From Halothece sp. PCC 7418 (GTDB taxonomy: Bacteria; Cyanobacteriota; Cyanobacteriia; Cyanobacteriales; Rubidibacteraceae), in assembly GCF_000317635.1 (NCBI RefSeq), contig NC_019779.1:3968001-4032000 (forward strand): a stretch of 64,000 bases of DNA, in the 5' to 3' direction. Positions 37,553 through 46,187 of this stretch are shown here, one piece after another; position 1 is the first letter of the stretch; every line of letters begins with the position of its first letter. A program made the position numbers and the translations under genes. The notes below the pieces were generated by a model. The model had not been told where the DNA came from. It ran no database searches and worked only from the letters and a program-made list of their open reading frames with translations.

Positions 37553-37774
37553 TTAGCAACTTGATGCGCGATCGCGCTCAGACTTGTTATCCCAATACCG
37601 ATGACTGCTCAAGCCCAATCTAATGCGCCAATAGCTATCATCCCTAGGTGCTTCAAAATTAAACACCTCTAATTTTTCTCGTAAGTCTCGCTCTTGAAAT
37701 GCAAGCTCCTCTAGGGAGTGTCTCGCTCTTGCAATTTGTTTGGTTAATCTCTCTAGTTTAGATTCTGACACCAT
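37553..37774 (-). CDS. Small hypothetical protein with helical N-terminus
   Basis: 73 residues from the ATG at 37774 (a further ATG at 37813 would add 13 residues). The first 45 residues form an amphipathic, coiled-coil-like helix (LTKQIARARHSLEELAFQER), followed by a WRIRLGLSSHRYWDNKS segment. The ribosome site is weak. No family recognised. The stop is 1 bp from the converging TPR gene. Coding status moderately likely from its composition. Confidence 0.45.
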   Translation of the reverse strand: MVSESKLERLTKQIARARHSLEELAFQERDLREKLEVFNFEAPRDDSYWRIRLGLSSHRYWDNKSERDRASSC

Positions 37775-38022
37775 GACTGAAATACTTACACATAAATTCT
37801 CATTGACATTCATATCACCGAAAGCAACTTAACTGATTATACTGAAGTATTACAAGTTTTGTCAAGATTCCAACCGTAACTTATTTTATGTGTTAACTCT
37901 GACAAAATTTTTCTCTGATCACGATACATAATGAATAATGCTAAAAATCCTACTTCAGCCCTCTTTTGAAGCGATGGTAAAGGAGATGATAAACTTAAAG
38001 AAACTTTACAATCAGGATAACA

Positions 38023-38808
38023 ATGAAAACTGCCCTTGTCACTGGTGCATCCTCTGGAATTGGTTATGCTTTTGCCCAAACATTGGCTGAGCGTGGTTAT
38101 AACCTAGTGTTGGTTGCTCGTTCTCAGGACAAACTGGAGCAATTAGCAAACAATCTCCAAAGCAGCCACAACATTACAACAGAAGTCATTCCTCAAGATT
38201 TAACTGCAACCAACGCAGCACAAAATCTTTTCAACATTGTGACTAGCAAAGAGATGAATATTGACTTACTCATTAACAATGCTGGCTTTGGAGACTATGG
38301 TGTCTTTGCAGACTCCTCTCTGGATAAACAACTAGAGATGATTCAACTAAATATTACATCTTTGACAGCTTTGACCCATCTTTTCCTGTCTCCGATGCGG
38401 GAAAAGGGGACTGGCGGAATTATTAATATTTCTTCGATCGCGGGGTTTCAACCTCTCCCCTATATGTCAATCTATGCAGCAACAAAAGCCTTTGTCCTCA
38501 GTTTTAGTGAAGCCATTTGGGCAGAAAATCGAGATGCTGGTATTACAGTCACTTGTGTTTGTCCGGGTCCCACTGAAACTGAATTTTTTAAAGTGGCTAA
38601 CTTTCCCGATTCTGCCGTTGCATCAGCCCAACAAAATTACACCTCTCCCGAAGCAGTCGTCAAAGCTGCTTTAGAAGCCTTCGACAAACAACAAGCCAAT
38701 GTGGTCACAGGAGGATTACCGAATCAATTAATTGTCAATATTCCCCGCTTTTTACCCCGAGAAACCCTAGTCAGTGCAGTTGCTCAACAATTTCGACCCC
38801 ATCAGTGA
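38023..38808 (+). CDS. Short-chain dehydrogenase/reductase
   Basis: 261 residues of the classical SDR type. NADP-binding TGASSGIG is at residues 7-14, with a basic pair after strand 2 (VLVARSQDKL) that suggests NADPH, then LLINNAGFG near 87, ISSIAG near 135 and the catalytic YAATK near 153. It resembles the DltE/YqjQ-like subgroup of unknown substrate. It is monocistronic in appearance, with short direct-repeat sequence after the stop. Confidence 0.9.
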   Translation: MKTALVTGASSGIGYAFAQTLAERGYNLVLVARSQDKLEQLANNLQSSHNITTEVIPQDLTATNAAQNLFNIVTSKEMNIDLLINNAGFGDYGVFADSSLDKQLEMIQLNITSLTALTHLFLSPMREKGTGGIINISSIAGFQPLPYMSIYAATKAFVLSFSEAIWAENRDAGITVTCVCPGPTETEFFKVANFPDSAVASAQQNYTSPEAVVKAALEAFDKQQANVVTGGLPNQLIVNIPRFLPRETLVSAVAQQFRPHQ

Positions 38809-38949
38809 TCAGTGACCAGTGGATGGTAAAGAAGAAAAAACTACCCACTACTCACTACCCACTAACATAGCGATCGCGCTGCTAAACAGGATACAATCGA
38901 AACAGAAATCTTTTAAAAAAGTTTACATTAGAGCGTTTAACTCTTGATA

Positions 38950-40623
38950 GTGGATTCGCAAGCAACCTATCCCATAGAATTTGACCCCATCGAAGAAGCA
39001 CTGGCTGACTTCCGTTCCGGTCGCCCCATTGTCGTCGTGGATGATGAAAACCGCGAAAATGAAGGCGATCTGATTTGTGCTGCTCAATTTGCTACTCCAC
39101 CCATGATTAACTTTATGGCTGTGGAAGCGCGAGGCTTAATTTGTCTCGCTATGAGTGGTGAGCGACTCGATACCCTTGATTTACCGTTAATGGTGAGTAA
39201 AAACACTGATAGTAATCAGACGGCGTTTACGGTCAGCATTGATGCAGCGAAACATTTGGGGACAACCACAGGCATTTCCGCCGAAGATCGCGCCCGCACG
39301 ATTCAAATTGCCATCAATCCCACCTCTCGCCCCGAAGATCTGACCCGTCCTGGTCATGTTTTCCCGATTCGGGCGAAAGAAGGAGGAGTCTTAAAACGAG
39401 CCGGACATACTGAAGCAGCGATTGATTTATGTCGCTTATCAGGATTGACTCCTGCGGGAGTGATCTGTGAAATTCAAAATCCTGATGGGTCAATGGCGCG
39501 TTTGCCTGAACTCGCAGAGTATGCCCAAAAGCATCATCTGAAACTGATTAGTATTGCTGATTTAATTAGTTACCGCTTACAACACGATCGCTTTGTGTAT
39601 AGAGAAACCATTTGTCAACTACCCACTCAGTTTGGCGATTTTCAAATCTACGCCTACCGTAATCAACTTGACGACAGCGAACATATCGCGATTGTCAAAG
39701 GTGATCCCAGCACGTTTTCAGATCAACCCGTAATGGTACGGATGCACTCCGAATGTCTCACTGGGGATGCTCTCGGATCAATGCGCTGTGACTGTCGGAT
39801 GCAACTGCAAGCAGCCCTAAAAATGATTGAAAACGCTGGAAAAGGGGTTGTGGTTTATCTGCGTCAAGAAGGGCGCGGGATTGGCTTATTGAATAAGTTA
39901 AAAGCCTATTCACTGCAAGATATGGGCTTAGATACTGTAGAAGCCAATGAACGTCTCGGGTTTCCTGCTGATTTAAGAGACTATGGGATGGGGGCGCAAA
40001 TGCTCAATGATTTGGGAATTAAACAGATTCGCCTCATTACCAATAATCCTCGCAAAATTGCAGGGTTGAAAGGGTATGGTTTAGAAATTGTAGAGCGTGT
40101 TCCCTTGCTGATTGAAGCCACCGATTATAATTCTGTATATCTTGCTACAAAAGCGAAAAAATTGGGTCATCTGTTGCTGCAAACCTATTTGGCAAGTGTC
40201 GCGATCGATTGGCGAGATAATTTGCAATCAGTGACTGATCGGTATCAACGATTAGAACGCTTGCGGGAATTAGCTAATGATTATCATCTTTTAGTGCAAG
40301 AAGAAGCCCGTCCTGTCGCGATCGCGCTGTTTGGAACCCCTGATCTAACGGTTCATTTTGGCTTTGATCAACCCAATGTAGCAAACCCCGATTGGTACAC
40401 TAATTCTGGTCATCCCTATGTCATCGCCATCTGTAAAATTCTGGATGAAATCGCCAGTTGGGAAGAAGTGAAGCGAATTGAATTTTTGATTTCCCCTGGA
40501 GATGATCCGATGACAGGATTACAAGTTAAACTCAATCGTGAGCCTCATCAGCACGGTGAAAAGCCTTCTCTTGTCTGTCACCATCTCACCCCGCAAACCA
40601 TCTATAGTTTTGTGAATAATTGA
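38950..40623 (+). CDS. ribBA: Bifunctional riboflavin biosynthesis enzyme RibBA with cyanobacterial C-terminal extension
   Basis: 557 residues from the GTG at 38950; a TTG two codons earlier is also open. The N-terminal half is 3,4-dihydroxy-2-butanone-4-phosphate synthase ([17 protein letters not shown] near 30, [20 protein letters not shown] near 135). The second is GTP cyclohydrolase II (zinc site [15 protein letters not shown] near 273, RQEGRGIGL near 305, DYGMGAQML near 348). The last 140 residues are an extra domain usual in cyanobacterial RibBA. Together they make the two precursors of lumazine. Confidence 0.95.
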   Translation: MDSQATYPIEFDPIEEALADFRSGRPIVVVDDENRENEGDLICAAQFATPPMINFMAVEARGLICLAMSGERLDTLDLPLMVSKNTDSNQTAFTVSIDAAKHLGTTTGISAEDRARTIQIAINPTSRPEDLTRPGHVFPIRAKEGGVLKRAGHTEAAIDLCRLSGLTPAGVICEIQNPDGSMARLPELAEYAQKHHLKLISIADLISYRLQHDRFVYRETICQLPTQFGDFQIYAYRNQLDDSEHIAIVKGDPSTFSDQPVMVRMHSECLTGDALGSMRCDCRMQLQAALKMIENAGKGVVVYLRQEGRGIGLLNKLKAYSLQDMGLDTVEANERLGFPADLRDYGMGAQMLNDLGIKQIRLITNNPRKIAGLKGYGLEIVERVPLLIEATDYNSVYLATKAKKLGHLLLQTYLASVAIDWRDNLQSVTDRYQRLERLRELANDYHLLVQEEARPVAIALFGTPDLTVHFGFDQPNVANPDWYTNSGHPYVIAICKILDEIASWEEVKRIEFLISPGDDPMTGLQVKLNREPHQHGEKPSLVCHHLTPQTIYSFVNN

Positions 40624-40624
40624 A

Positions 40625-40765
40625 GTTCTTTGTTCTTTGTTCTTTGTTCTTTGTTCTTTGTTCTTCGTTCTTTGTTCTTTGTTCTTCGTTCTTCGTTATT
40701 TGGTCACTGATTACTGGTCACTGGTCACTGGTCACTGATTACTGGTCACTGGTCACTGGTCACTG
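40625..40765. repeat. Short tandem heptamer repeats between convergent genes
   Basis: About ten copies of GTTCTTT/GTTCTTC run from 40625 to 40698, followed by about eight copies of GGTCACT mixed with GATTACT to 40765. Such short tandemly repeated heptamers are well known in cyanobacterial intergenic DNA. The second block reaches into the 3' end of the MscS gene, whose last codons it therefore encodes. Related fragments occur at about 9090, 12950, 24725, 30160, 31590, 38810 and 43880. Confidence 0.9.
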
Positions 40766-42375
40766 TTCTGATTCTCAGCAATAACGCCAATATTTTGCGG
40801 GATAGGGATAACAATTCCTTCCCGATCAAAGGCTTCTTTCACCATTTTCCGTAACTCCCCTTGAATGTCATCGTGAACCCCGCGACGGCTGTTATTGGGT
40901 TTGAGTTTAGTAACAGCACGAACCATTAACTGTAATGTCCCAAATTCTTCTAAGCCATCCACTTTCGTCGGTTCTAACACATCATTGGGAAACCGTTGTT
41001 GAATCTCCTCTCCCACTTCTTCTAGAACTTGATAGACTACATTTAAATCTGAATCGTAAGCAACGCCAACATCAATCACAGCGTAAATATATTCTCGCGA
41101 GTAATTACTAATGGATTTGATATCGCCATTGCGAATAATTTGGAGTTGACCGTTGGGATGTCGAATGCGAGTATTGCGAAGCTCGATCGCCTCAACCAGC
41201 CCTTCTGCTTTTTCTAGCTTAATATAATCCCCGACGAGATAGTAGTTTTCAAAGAGGATAAAAAATCCACTGACCGTATCATTGACTAAATTTTGCGCCC
41301 CTAACCCAACCGCAAGCCCCAAAAGCCCCGCAGCAGCTAAAATCGGAGCAGGATCAATCCCAATGGTTGCTAGGGCCAAAATGCCTAACCAGACATAAAT
41401 CCCATATTTGAGAAAACTTTGGAGGATCGGAATAAATGTTAAGCGTCGTTTGCGTTCTCCCTCTCCGAGTCTTTTTTTCCCAACGAACAGTTGCACCACA
41501 AACAAGTTACTAAACTCAATTAAAATTCTTCCCGCAAGAATAATTCCCAAAATCCGAATCCCTTTAACCCCAATTTGGGAAAGACCGACTAAGGGTTCGA
41601 TTTGCGCGATCGCGAAAGCAGTTGTTCCAATAATGATGGTATATTCAAGGCAGCTAATTAAAAAGGGAATCAGGGTTCTCAGTTGGGCATAAGACCGTAA
41701 AGCAGCATTGCGATTAAAGTAGGCTTCACTAAACGCATCCAGTGTATCGACAATCGCTGGGGGAATCTTCAAAATCAGTAAACCAAGGGCGACAATGAGA
41801 TAGATTTTGAGGATGGTGAAGAGGATTTCGCCCAAGGCTTGTAGATCAAAAGCAAGAGTGCAGATGAGAAAGGCGGTTAACCAGAGACTGTTGTTGAGAT
41901 GGAGCTTTAAAACTTGGAAAAATTGATCAATGCTGAAGTCGTTATCGGTAAATTGATCCCAATCTTGAAGCCGTCTGCTGATGCGGTCTAAGAGTTTTCG
42001 TAGCGGTTTATTAATGACGATGACGGTTATGATCGCGATCGCGCTTGGAAGAAGACTGATACTAAAATCTAGCCAAAAACGCGGAGACAGTTGATTAAAT
42101 ACAGCAAGGGTCGTCGGTAACAAAGAATGACCGTTCCATAGTAAGACGACATTCATTCCCATGACCCCAAGACTGAAAACCAGCCATAGAGACAAAAAGA
42201 GTTTCACATTGATTGTTTGCAGGGTCGTGAGAAGTTGCTGTTGGAACTGTAATCTCGGAATTTGTTTCAGTCGTTGGAAGCATAAATTCATCCCCCAAAG
42301 CAGCAGAGAAAACGCGATCGCCAACAAGATGACTTCCCCTGCAATCACCAATAAATCAATCAGTGTTAAATTCAT
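40753..42375 (-). CDS. MscS-type mechanosensitive ion channel family protein
   Basis: 540 residues without a signal peptide. Hydrophobic segments lie at about 8-30, 60-80, 105-125, 160-200, 240-260 and 325-345. The pore helix is ILAAAGLLGLAVGLGAQNLV near 340-360, followed by the conserved SGFFILFENYYLVGDYIKLE and the beta domain (LEAIELRNTRIRHPNGQ). Distinct in sequence from the channel at 9114. The last residues, including SDQ, come from heptamer-repeat DNA, which suggests the C-terminus has been changed by repeat expansion. Confidence 0.9.
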   Translation of the reverse strand: MNLTLIDLLVIAGEVILLAIAFSLLLWGMNLCFQRLKQIPRLQFQQQLLTTLQTINVKLFLSLWLVFSLGVMGMNVVLLWNGHSLLPTTLAVFNQLSPRFWLDFSISLLPSAIAIITVIVINKPLRKLLDRISRRLQDWDQFTDNDFSIDQFFQVLKLHLNNSLWLTAFLICTLAFDLQALGEILFTILKIYLIVALGLLILKIPPAIVDTLDAFSEAYFNRNAALRSYAQLRTLIPFLISCLEYTIIIGTTAFAIAQIEPLVGLSQIGVKGIRILGIILAGRILIEFSNLFVVQLFVGKKRLGEGERKRRLTFIPILQSFLKYGIYVWLGILALATIGIDPAPILAAAGLLGLAVGLGAQNLVNDTVSGFFILFENYYLVGDYIKLEKAEGLVEAIELRNTRIRHPNGQLQIIRNGDIKSISNYSREYIYAVIDVGVAYDSDLNVVYQVLEEVGEEIQQRFPNDVLEPTKVDGLEEFGTLQLMVRAVTKLKPNNSRRGVHDDIQGELRKMVKEAFDREGIVIPIPQNIGVIAENQNSDQ

Positions 42376-42485
42376 AGTTGATCAGGTCTGGATAATTTCT
42401 CCGCAACAGTATCTATCATTAGAAATGGGATCTTAAAAAACTTCCATAGAAGGTCTCCACAAATATGATATGATTTTTGGGAAGT

Positions 42486-42560
42486 ATGTCCACTGGTTGG
42501 TCAGCAGCCCTTAGCAAAGCTGCAAGGTTAATGTCAGAGATGGGAAGCCGTGAAAAATGA
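42486..42560 (+). CDS. Possible 24-residue upstream ORF coupled to the response regulator
   Basis: ATG at 42486, 24 codons (MSTGWSAALSKAARLMSE, then MGSREK), stop TGA at 42558-42560. The stop overlaps the regulator ATG at 42557 as ATGA, the classic layout for translational coupling. The purine run GGGAAG lies only two bases before the ATG, too close for an ideal ribosome site. No known peptide resembles it, so it may be chance. Confidence 0.3.
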   Translation: MSTGWSAALSKAARLMSEMGSREK

Positions 42561-43270
42561 GTAATATTAGAGTCATTTTAATTGAAGACCATGATTTGAC
42601 TCGCGTTGGCATTCGCACTGCGCTAGAACAACGGGGTGAAGTCGCATTTTTAGGGGAAGCGGTTAATGCAAAAGAGGGCTTGGCACTCATTGAAGAGAAA
42701 CAGCCAGATGTCGCGATCGTTGATATTGGTTTGCCCGATATGGATGGAATTGAGTTGACCAGCCAATTTAAGCAAGCCCAAGCGGAAAACGAAGCCCTCA
42801 AAGATGTCAAAATTTTAATTCTGACGCTGCAAGATAGCCAAGAGTATGTGTTAGCTGCGTTTGCTGCGGGTGCTGATTCTTACTGCATGAAAGATATCAG
42901 CTTTGACTTACTGTTAGAAGCCTTGCGAGTGACGAAAGACGGGAGTTCTTGGATTGATCCCGCGATCGCGCGTGTTGTCATTTCCCAAGCGAAAACTATT
43001 TCTTCCCACGAAGAAGAGGAAAAAACCCGACAAATCAGTGCTGCTGAACCAGAATATGAACAATTGGTTGAAGCCTATCCCCTCACGGAACGAGAATTAG
43101 AAGTGCTACAACTGATTGTAGAAGGGGCAAGTAATGCAGAAATTGCCGAAAAACTCTATATCACCGTGGGAACGGTGAAAACTCACGTTCGCAATATCTT
43201 AAACAAACTTTGTGCTGATGATCGGACACAAGCTGCGGTTCGGGCTTTACGTTCAGGCTTGGTGGGATAA
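42557..43270 (+). CDS. NarL/FixJ-type response regulator
   Basis: 237 residues. The receiver domain (1-125) has the acidic pair Glu10-Asp11, phospho-acceptor Asp56 in VAIVDIGLPDMDG, Thr87-region LILTLQD and Lys near 108 (YCMKDIS). A linker of about 40 polar residues leads to a LuxR-type helix-turn-helix (PLTERELEVLQLIVEGASNA, IAEKLYITVGTVKTHVRNIL). No histidine kinase is adjacent, so it is an orphan regulator. Target genes unknown; pyrE follows 28 bp later on the same strand. Confidence 0.93.
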   Translation: MSNIRVILIEDHDLTRVGIRTALEQRGEVAFLGEAVNAKEGLALIEEKQPDVAIVDIGLPDMDGIELTSQFKQAQAENEALKDVKILILTLQDSQEYVLAAFAAGADSYCMKDISFDLLLEALRVTKDGSSWIDPAIARVVISQAKTISSHEEEEKTRQISAAEPEYEQLVEAYPLTERELEVLQLIVEGASNAEIAEKLYITVGTVKTHVRNILNKLCADDRTQAAVRALRSGLVG

Positions 43271-43298
43271 TTTAAGAATTAATAATGGAACTTGACAA

Positions 43299-43886
43299 TT
43301 GAAACTAGTAAAGGAACAAAATTTAGAGCAATTAAAAGAAACCTTACTGCATTTAATCGCCACGGAAGCCTATCAAGAAGGAGACTTTACCCTTTCTTCC
43401 GGACAAAAAAGTTCTTATTACGTCAATAGCAAACCCGTTTCTTTGAGTGCAGAGGGAGCATTTGCCATTGGACACTTGTTTCTCTCTATCTTATCTCCAG
43501 ATACACAAGCCGTTGCTGGCTTAACCCTAGGGGCTGATCCGTTAGTTAGTGCAGTGACGGTGGTATCGGCTTATGAAAATTGTCCTTTGCCTGGCATTAT
43601 TGTCCGTAAAAAGCCGAAAGGACACGGTACAAATGCTTATCTGGAAGGAAAAACCCTTCCCGCCAAGGCGAAAGTTGTGGTTTTAGAAGATGTGGTCACC
43701 ACTGGTCAATCGGCGTTATTTGCGGTGGAACAACTGCAAGCTGCGGGGTATGCGGTGAGTCAGATTGTAGCGATTCTTGACCGCGAACAAGGGGGAAAAG
43801 AACTCTATGAAAAACAAGGGATTCCTTTCCAATCACTCTTCTCGATTCGGGAGGTGCAGGCTTATGCCCAAAACCTTGACCAGTGA
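43299..43886 (+). CDS. pyrE: Orotate phosphoribosyltransferase
   Basis: 195 residues from a TTG at 43299. An upstream ATG at 43285 is in another frame and stops, so the TTG is the best start, giving (M)KLVKEQNLEQLKET. Family motifs: GDFTLSSGQKSSYYVNSK near 28, the orotate-loop region RKKPKGHGTNAYLEG near 109 and the PRPP-binding VVVLEDVVTTGQSAL near 128. It makes OMP from orotate and PRPP in pyrimidine synthesis. Clustering with the response regulator is unusual and may be only positional. Confidence 0.93.
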   Translation: MKLVKEQNLEQLKETLLHLIATEAYQEGDFTLSSGQKSSYYVNSKPVSLSAEGAFAIGHLFLSILSPDTQAVAGLTLGADPLVSAVTVVSAYENCPLPGIIVRKKPKGHGTNAYLEGKTLPAKAKVVVLEDVVTTGQSALFAVEQLQAAGYAVSQIVAILDREQGGKELYEKQGIPFQSLFSIREVQAYAQNLDQ

Positions 43887-43965
43887 CCAGTGAACAATAA
43901 ACCAAGAACCAAGAACAAAAATTTAGAATGTACCTTACGAGAGTGAACCGTGCTAGAGTTACTGA

Positions 43966-44688
43966 TTAAGTGTATTTAGACACATCTTCATTGCACTCAT
44001 CAGCAAGGAAGGATAGTGCACGGAAACGGAGTCCCACTAATTGTTCATAAAGGGGATTCAACTTGCATAATGGGGGGATGTGAACCAGTTTGTGCCCAAA
44101 TAGTCTGATATCTCGTTCAAATGGACATTGTGAAGGTACTAATTTACAAATAAATCTGGCGACACGCGGATCATCCACTTCCATTCCATCCAGCCAATCT
44201 CGCACGGGCTTTAAGATATCAGAATGAGGATGATCAGGGTGATCTTGCTGTGGATCTTGAGTAATGGAAACACTCGCCCCTGATTCTTCCGATTCGCGGT
44301 TGTAAAGGGTATGTTCTAGGCTTTTTAGGGCTTCCACTTCTAGGTCAAGGGCTGCACAGAAAGAATTCAATAAGTCTGCTTCTGGGCGAGAGTAAACCCC
44401 GTCAGCGACCGCAACCATGACTGCTGTGCGGAGGAAGTTTTCGGCAACTGCCTTATCTTTCCCAAGGGTTGCTGCTAGTTCTTCAGGGCTGATTAAATCA
44501 ATTTTATTCAGTTCGAGATCAGGGGTTAACTCTTCCTTGGTGATTTTGGTAATGAGATGTTTTTCTTCGATGTCAAAGTCTCCGTCTGCCCAAGCCACGG
44601 TTAGTAAACCACGAATCCAGACAGAGGCTTCTTGATCGGATTTAGGGTGGGAAATTTGAGTAAAGCTAGTCATAACAAGTTTGTTCAA
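43966..44688 (-). CDS. TerB-like domain fused to Mo-dependent nitrogenase C-terminal domain
   Basis: 240 residues (235 from the second Met). The N-terminal half is TerB-like: VWIRGLLTVAWADGDFDIEE near 24 and AVMVAVADGVYSRPEADLLN near 88 both hold the acidic metal-binding type motif. After a Asp/His-rich linker, residues 155-240 match the 'Mo-dependent nitrogenase C-terminal' domain (ARFICKLVPSQCPFERDIRL, HIPPLCKLNPLYEQLVGLRF, ECNEDVSKY). Despite the domain name, this protein occurs widely in non-diazotrophic cyanobacteria and no nif genes are nearby. Function unknown. Confidence 0.82.
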   Translation of the reverse strand: MNKLVMTSFTQISHPKSDQEASVWIRGLLTVAWADGDFDIEEKHLITKITKEELTPDLELNKIDLISPEELAATLGKDKAVAENFLRTAVMVAVADGVYSRPEADLLNSFCAALDLEVEALKSLEHTLYNRESEESGASVSITQDPQQDHPDHPHSDILKPVRDWLDGMEVDDPRVARFICKLVPSQCPFERDIRLFGHKLVHIPPLCKLNPLYEQLVGLRFRALSFLADECNEDVSKYT

Positions 44689-44989
44689 ACGAATTTGATA
44701 CTGCTATTGTTGGGATGAGGCGAGTAAGTAATTATTACACCCTGTCGTCCTAATAGAGAGTTTAGTTCCTATATCTTTGGGATCAGAGCATAGCGTTACA
44801 AAAAACTGACTTCTTTATTTTTCTTATCTTAACTTCAGAATTCTTAATATTTCATGATCCGATCGATGGAAATTAAAAAGCAATTCATCTACTTAATTAA
44901 TTATATAAGTGAAGAGTTAATGTAAGCACCCAGAAAACCCCCCTCGCCCTTTTGATGAAAAGAGATTGAGGGGAGTGGATCACCGGTGG
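44689..44989. other. 301-bp gene-free stretch holding the psaX terminator
   Basis: Contains no ORF of note. On the minus strand, CCCCTC (complement of 44968-44973) and GAGGGG (complement of 44940-44945) form a stem followed by GGTTTTC, a probable terminator for the psaX/lipA transcript. The remaining AT-rich part presumably holds the promoter of the TerB-like gene; no clear hexamers were found. Confidence 0.5.
44935..44975 (-). terminator. Probable terminator of psaX
   Basis: A 6-bp G/C-rich stem (44940-44945 with 44968-44973) with a 22-base loop that may pair further (TCTTTTC/GAAAAGA-like), then a short T-run on the minus strand. Confidence 0.5.
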
Positions 44990-45130
44990 TTATATATTCA
45001 GGACGTGGAAATAAATGCCAGCAACAATGAGATTACCGACGAGTAGGATTAACGCCCAAATCGTGCGAAAACGATAGGGGGGTTCACCAGATTGAGGGAC
45101 TGGCATTTTATCAGCAGATGTTTTTGCCAT
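44990..45130 (-). CDS. psaX: Photosystem I subunit PsaX
   Basis: 46 residues from the ATG at 45130, with AAGGAAG at a good distance upstream. The N-terminal 16 residues are polar, then PPYRFRTIWALILLVGNLIV and AGIYFHVLNI form the rest. The pattern YxFRTxWAxLLLxxNxxVAxxYFxxL is that of PsaX, the single-helix peripheral photosystem I subunit known from thermophilic and some other cyanobacteria, where it binds a chlorophyll. Only some cyanobacteria carry it. It lies 38 bp downstream of lipA on the same strand. Confidence 0.85.
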   Translation of the reverse strand: MAKTSADKMPVPQSGEPPYRFRTIWALILLVGNLIVAGIYFHVLNI

Positions 45131-45168
45131 AGTTTTTTCTTCCTTTTTTTAATCGGTCAAATGAGAAA

Positions 45169-46089
45169 TTAATCAGCTTCTCCAGCGTGATAAGAACTAC
45201 GCACAAGAGGACCGGAACGGACATGACCAAATCCCATTTCTTGCGCGATCGCGCCGAGACGATCAAATTCCTCTGGTGTCCAATATTTTTGCACAGGGCG
45301 GTGTTCTAGGGAAGGGCGCATATATTGTCCAATTGTTACGCGATCGCAGTCGATCGCGCGTAAGTCTTGCAGGGTCTCAATGACTTCTTCTTCCGTCTCC
45401 CCATGCCCCAACATTAGCCCTGATTTCGTGGGAAGACTAGGGTCAATTTCTTTTACAATTTTTAACACTGCGAGGGAACGGTCATATTTTGCCCCCCGAC
45501 GCACAGGTCCCTGTAAACGAGGAACTGTTTCAACGTTGTGATTATAACAAGCGGGTTTCGCTGCGACCACTGTTGCCACGCGATCGCGCTGTTTTAAGTC
45601 TGAATCTTTTCCGCCCCAAAAATCAGGCGTTAACACCTCAATTCCAGTCTCTGGGGAGCGTTCCCAAATCGCTTCCATGGTCTTCACAAACCAACTCGCG
45701 CCCCCATCTTCGAGATCATCTCGCGCCACTGAAGTTAATACCGCATATTTTAAGCCTAATGCTTCTACTGCTTCCGCCACTTTTTGGGGTTCTTCGGGGT
45801 CAAGGATCATCGGCGCATGACCTTTATCCACTTGACAAAATGCACAGGCTCTGGTGCAAGTTGCTCCCATTAAGAGGAACGTTGCCGTTTTGTTACTATA
45901 ACATTCTCCTCGGTTCGGACAACGCCCTTCTTCACAGATGGTGTGAATATCACGCTGTTTCACCACCTGTTGCACAGTTGAAATTTCGCTGGCATTCCCA
46001 ATGGGGCGTTTTAACCAAGACGGTAGCGCCGTAATCTCTTCCCGCCATTGCTGTCTTGTTTGAGAGTTCGTTTGAGGAGTTTTTACCAT
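45169..46089 (-). CDS. lipA: Lipoyl synthase
   Basis: 306 residues. A radical-SAM enzyme that inserts two sulfur atoms into octanoyl groups on carrier proteins. Both Fe-S cluster sites are visible: [12 protein letters not shown] (auxiliary cluster, near 52) and [12 protein letters not shown] (CxxxCxxC radical-SAM cluster, near 77). The C-terminal RSSYHAGE contains the conserved serine that ligates the auxiliary cluster. It precedes psaX. Many cyanobacteria have two lipA genes, and this window shows one. Confidence 0.96.
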   Translation of the reverse strand: MVKTPQTNSQTRQQWREEITALPSWLKRPIGNASEISTVQQVVKQRDIHTICEEGRCPNRGECYSNKTATFLLMGATCTRACAFCQVDKGHAPMILDPEEPQKVAEAVEALGLKYAVLTSVARDDLEDGGASWFVKTMEAIWERSPETGIEVLTPDFWGGKDSDLKQRDRVATVVAAKPACYNHNVETVPRLQGPVRRGAKYDRSLAVLKIVKEIDPSLPTKSGLMLGHGETEEEVIETLQDLRAIDCDRVTIGQYMRPSLEHRPVQKYWTPEEFDRLGAIAQEMGFGHVRSGPLVRSSYHAGEAD

Positions 46090-46187
46090 CTGATTACTGC
46101 TTTCTAAACGTTTTCGGAGAAGAAATTGCTTCTCACAACTGGCAAAATTCTAGTTTTGCTAACTTTTATCTAACTTTCCGTTTTATT

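Noticed and set aside
40625-40765. CRISPR array
   Set aside because: Units are 7 bp in direct tandem with no spacers; this is a heptamer satellite, and no cas gene is nearby.
43966-44688. Evidence of nitrogen fixation
   Set aside because: The domain name refers to nitrogenase, but the protein is common in non-fixing cyanobacteria and no nif gene is present in the window.
45489-46034. 181-codon open frame antisense to lipA
   Set aside because: Lies entirely inside lipA; Pro/Leu-rich composition fits an antisense shadow.
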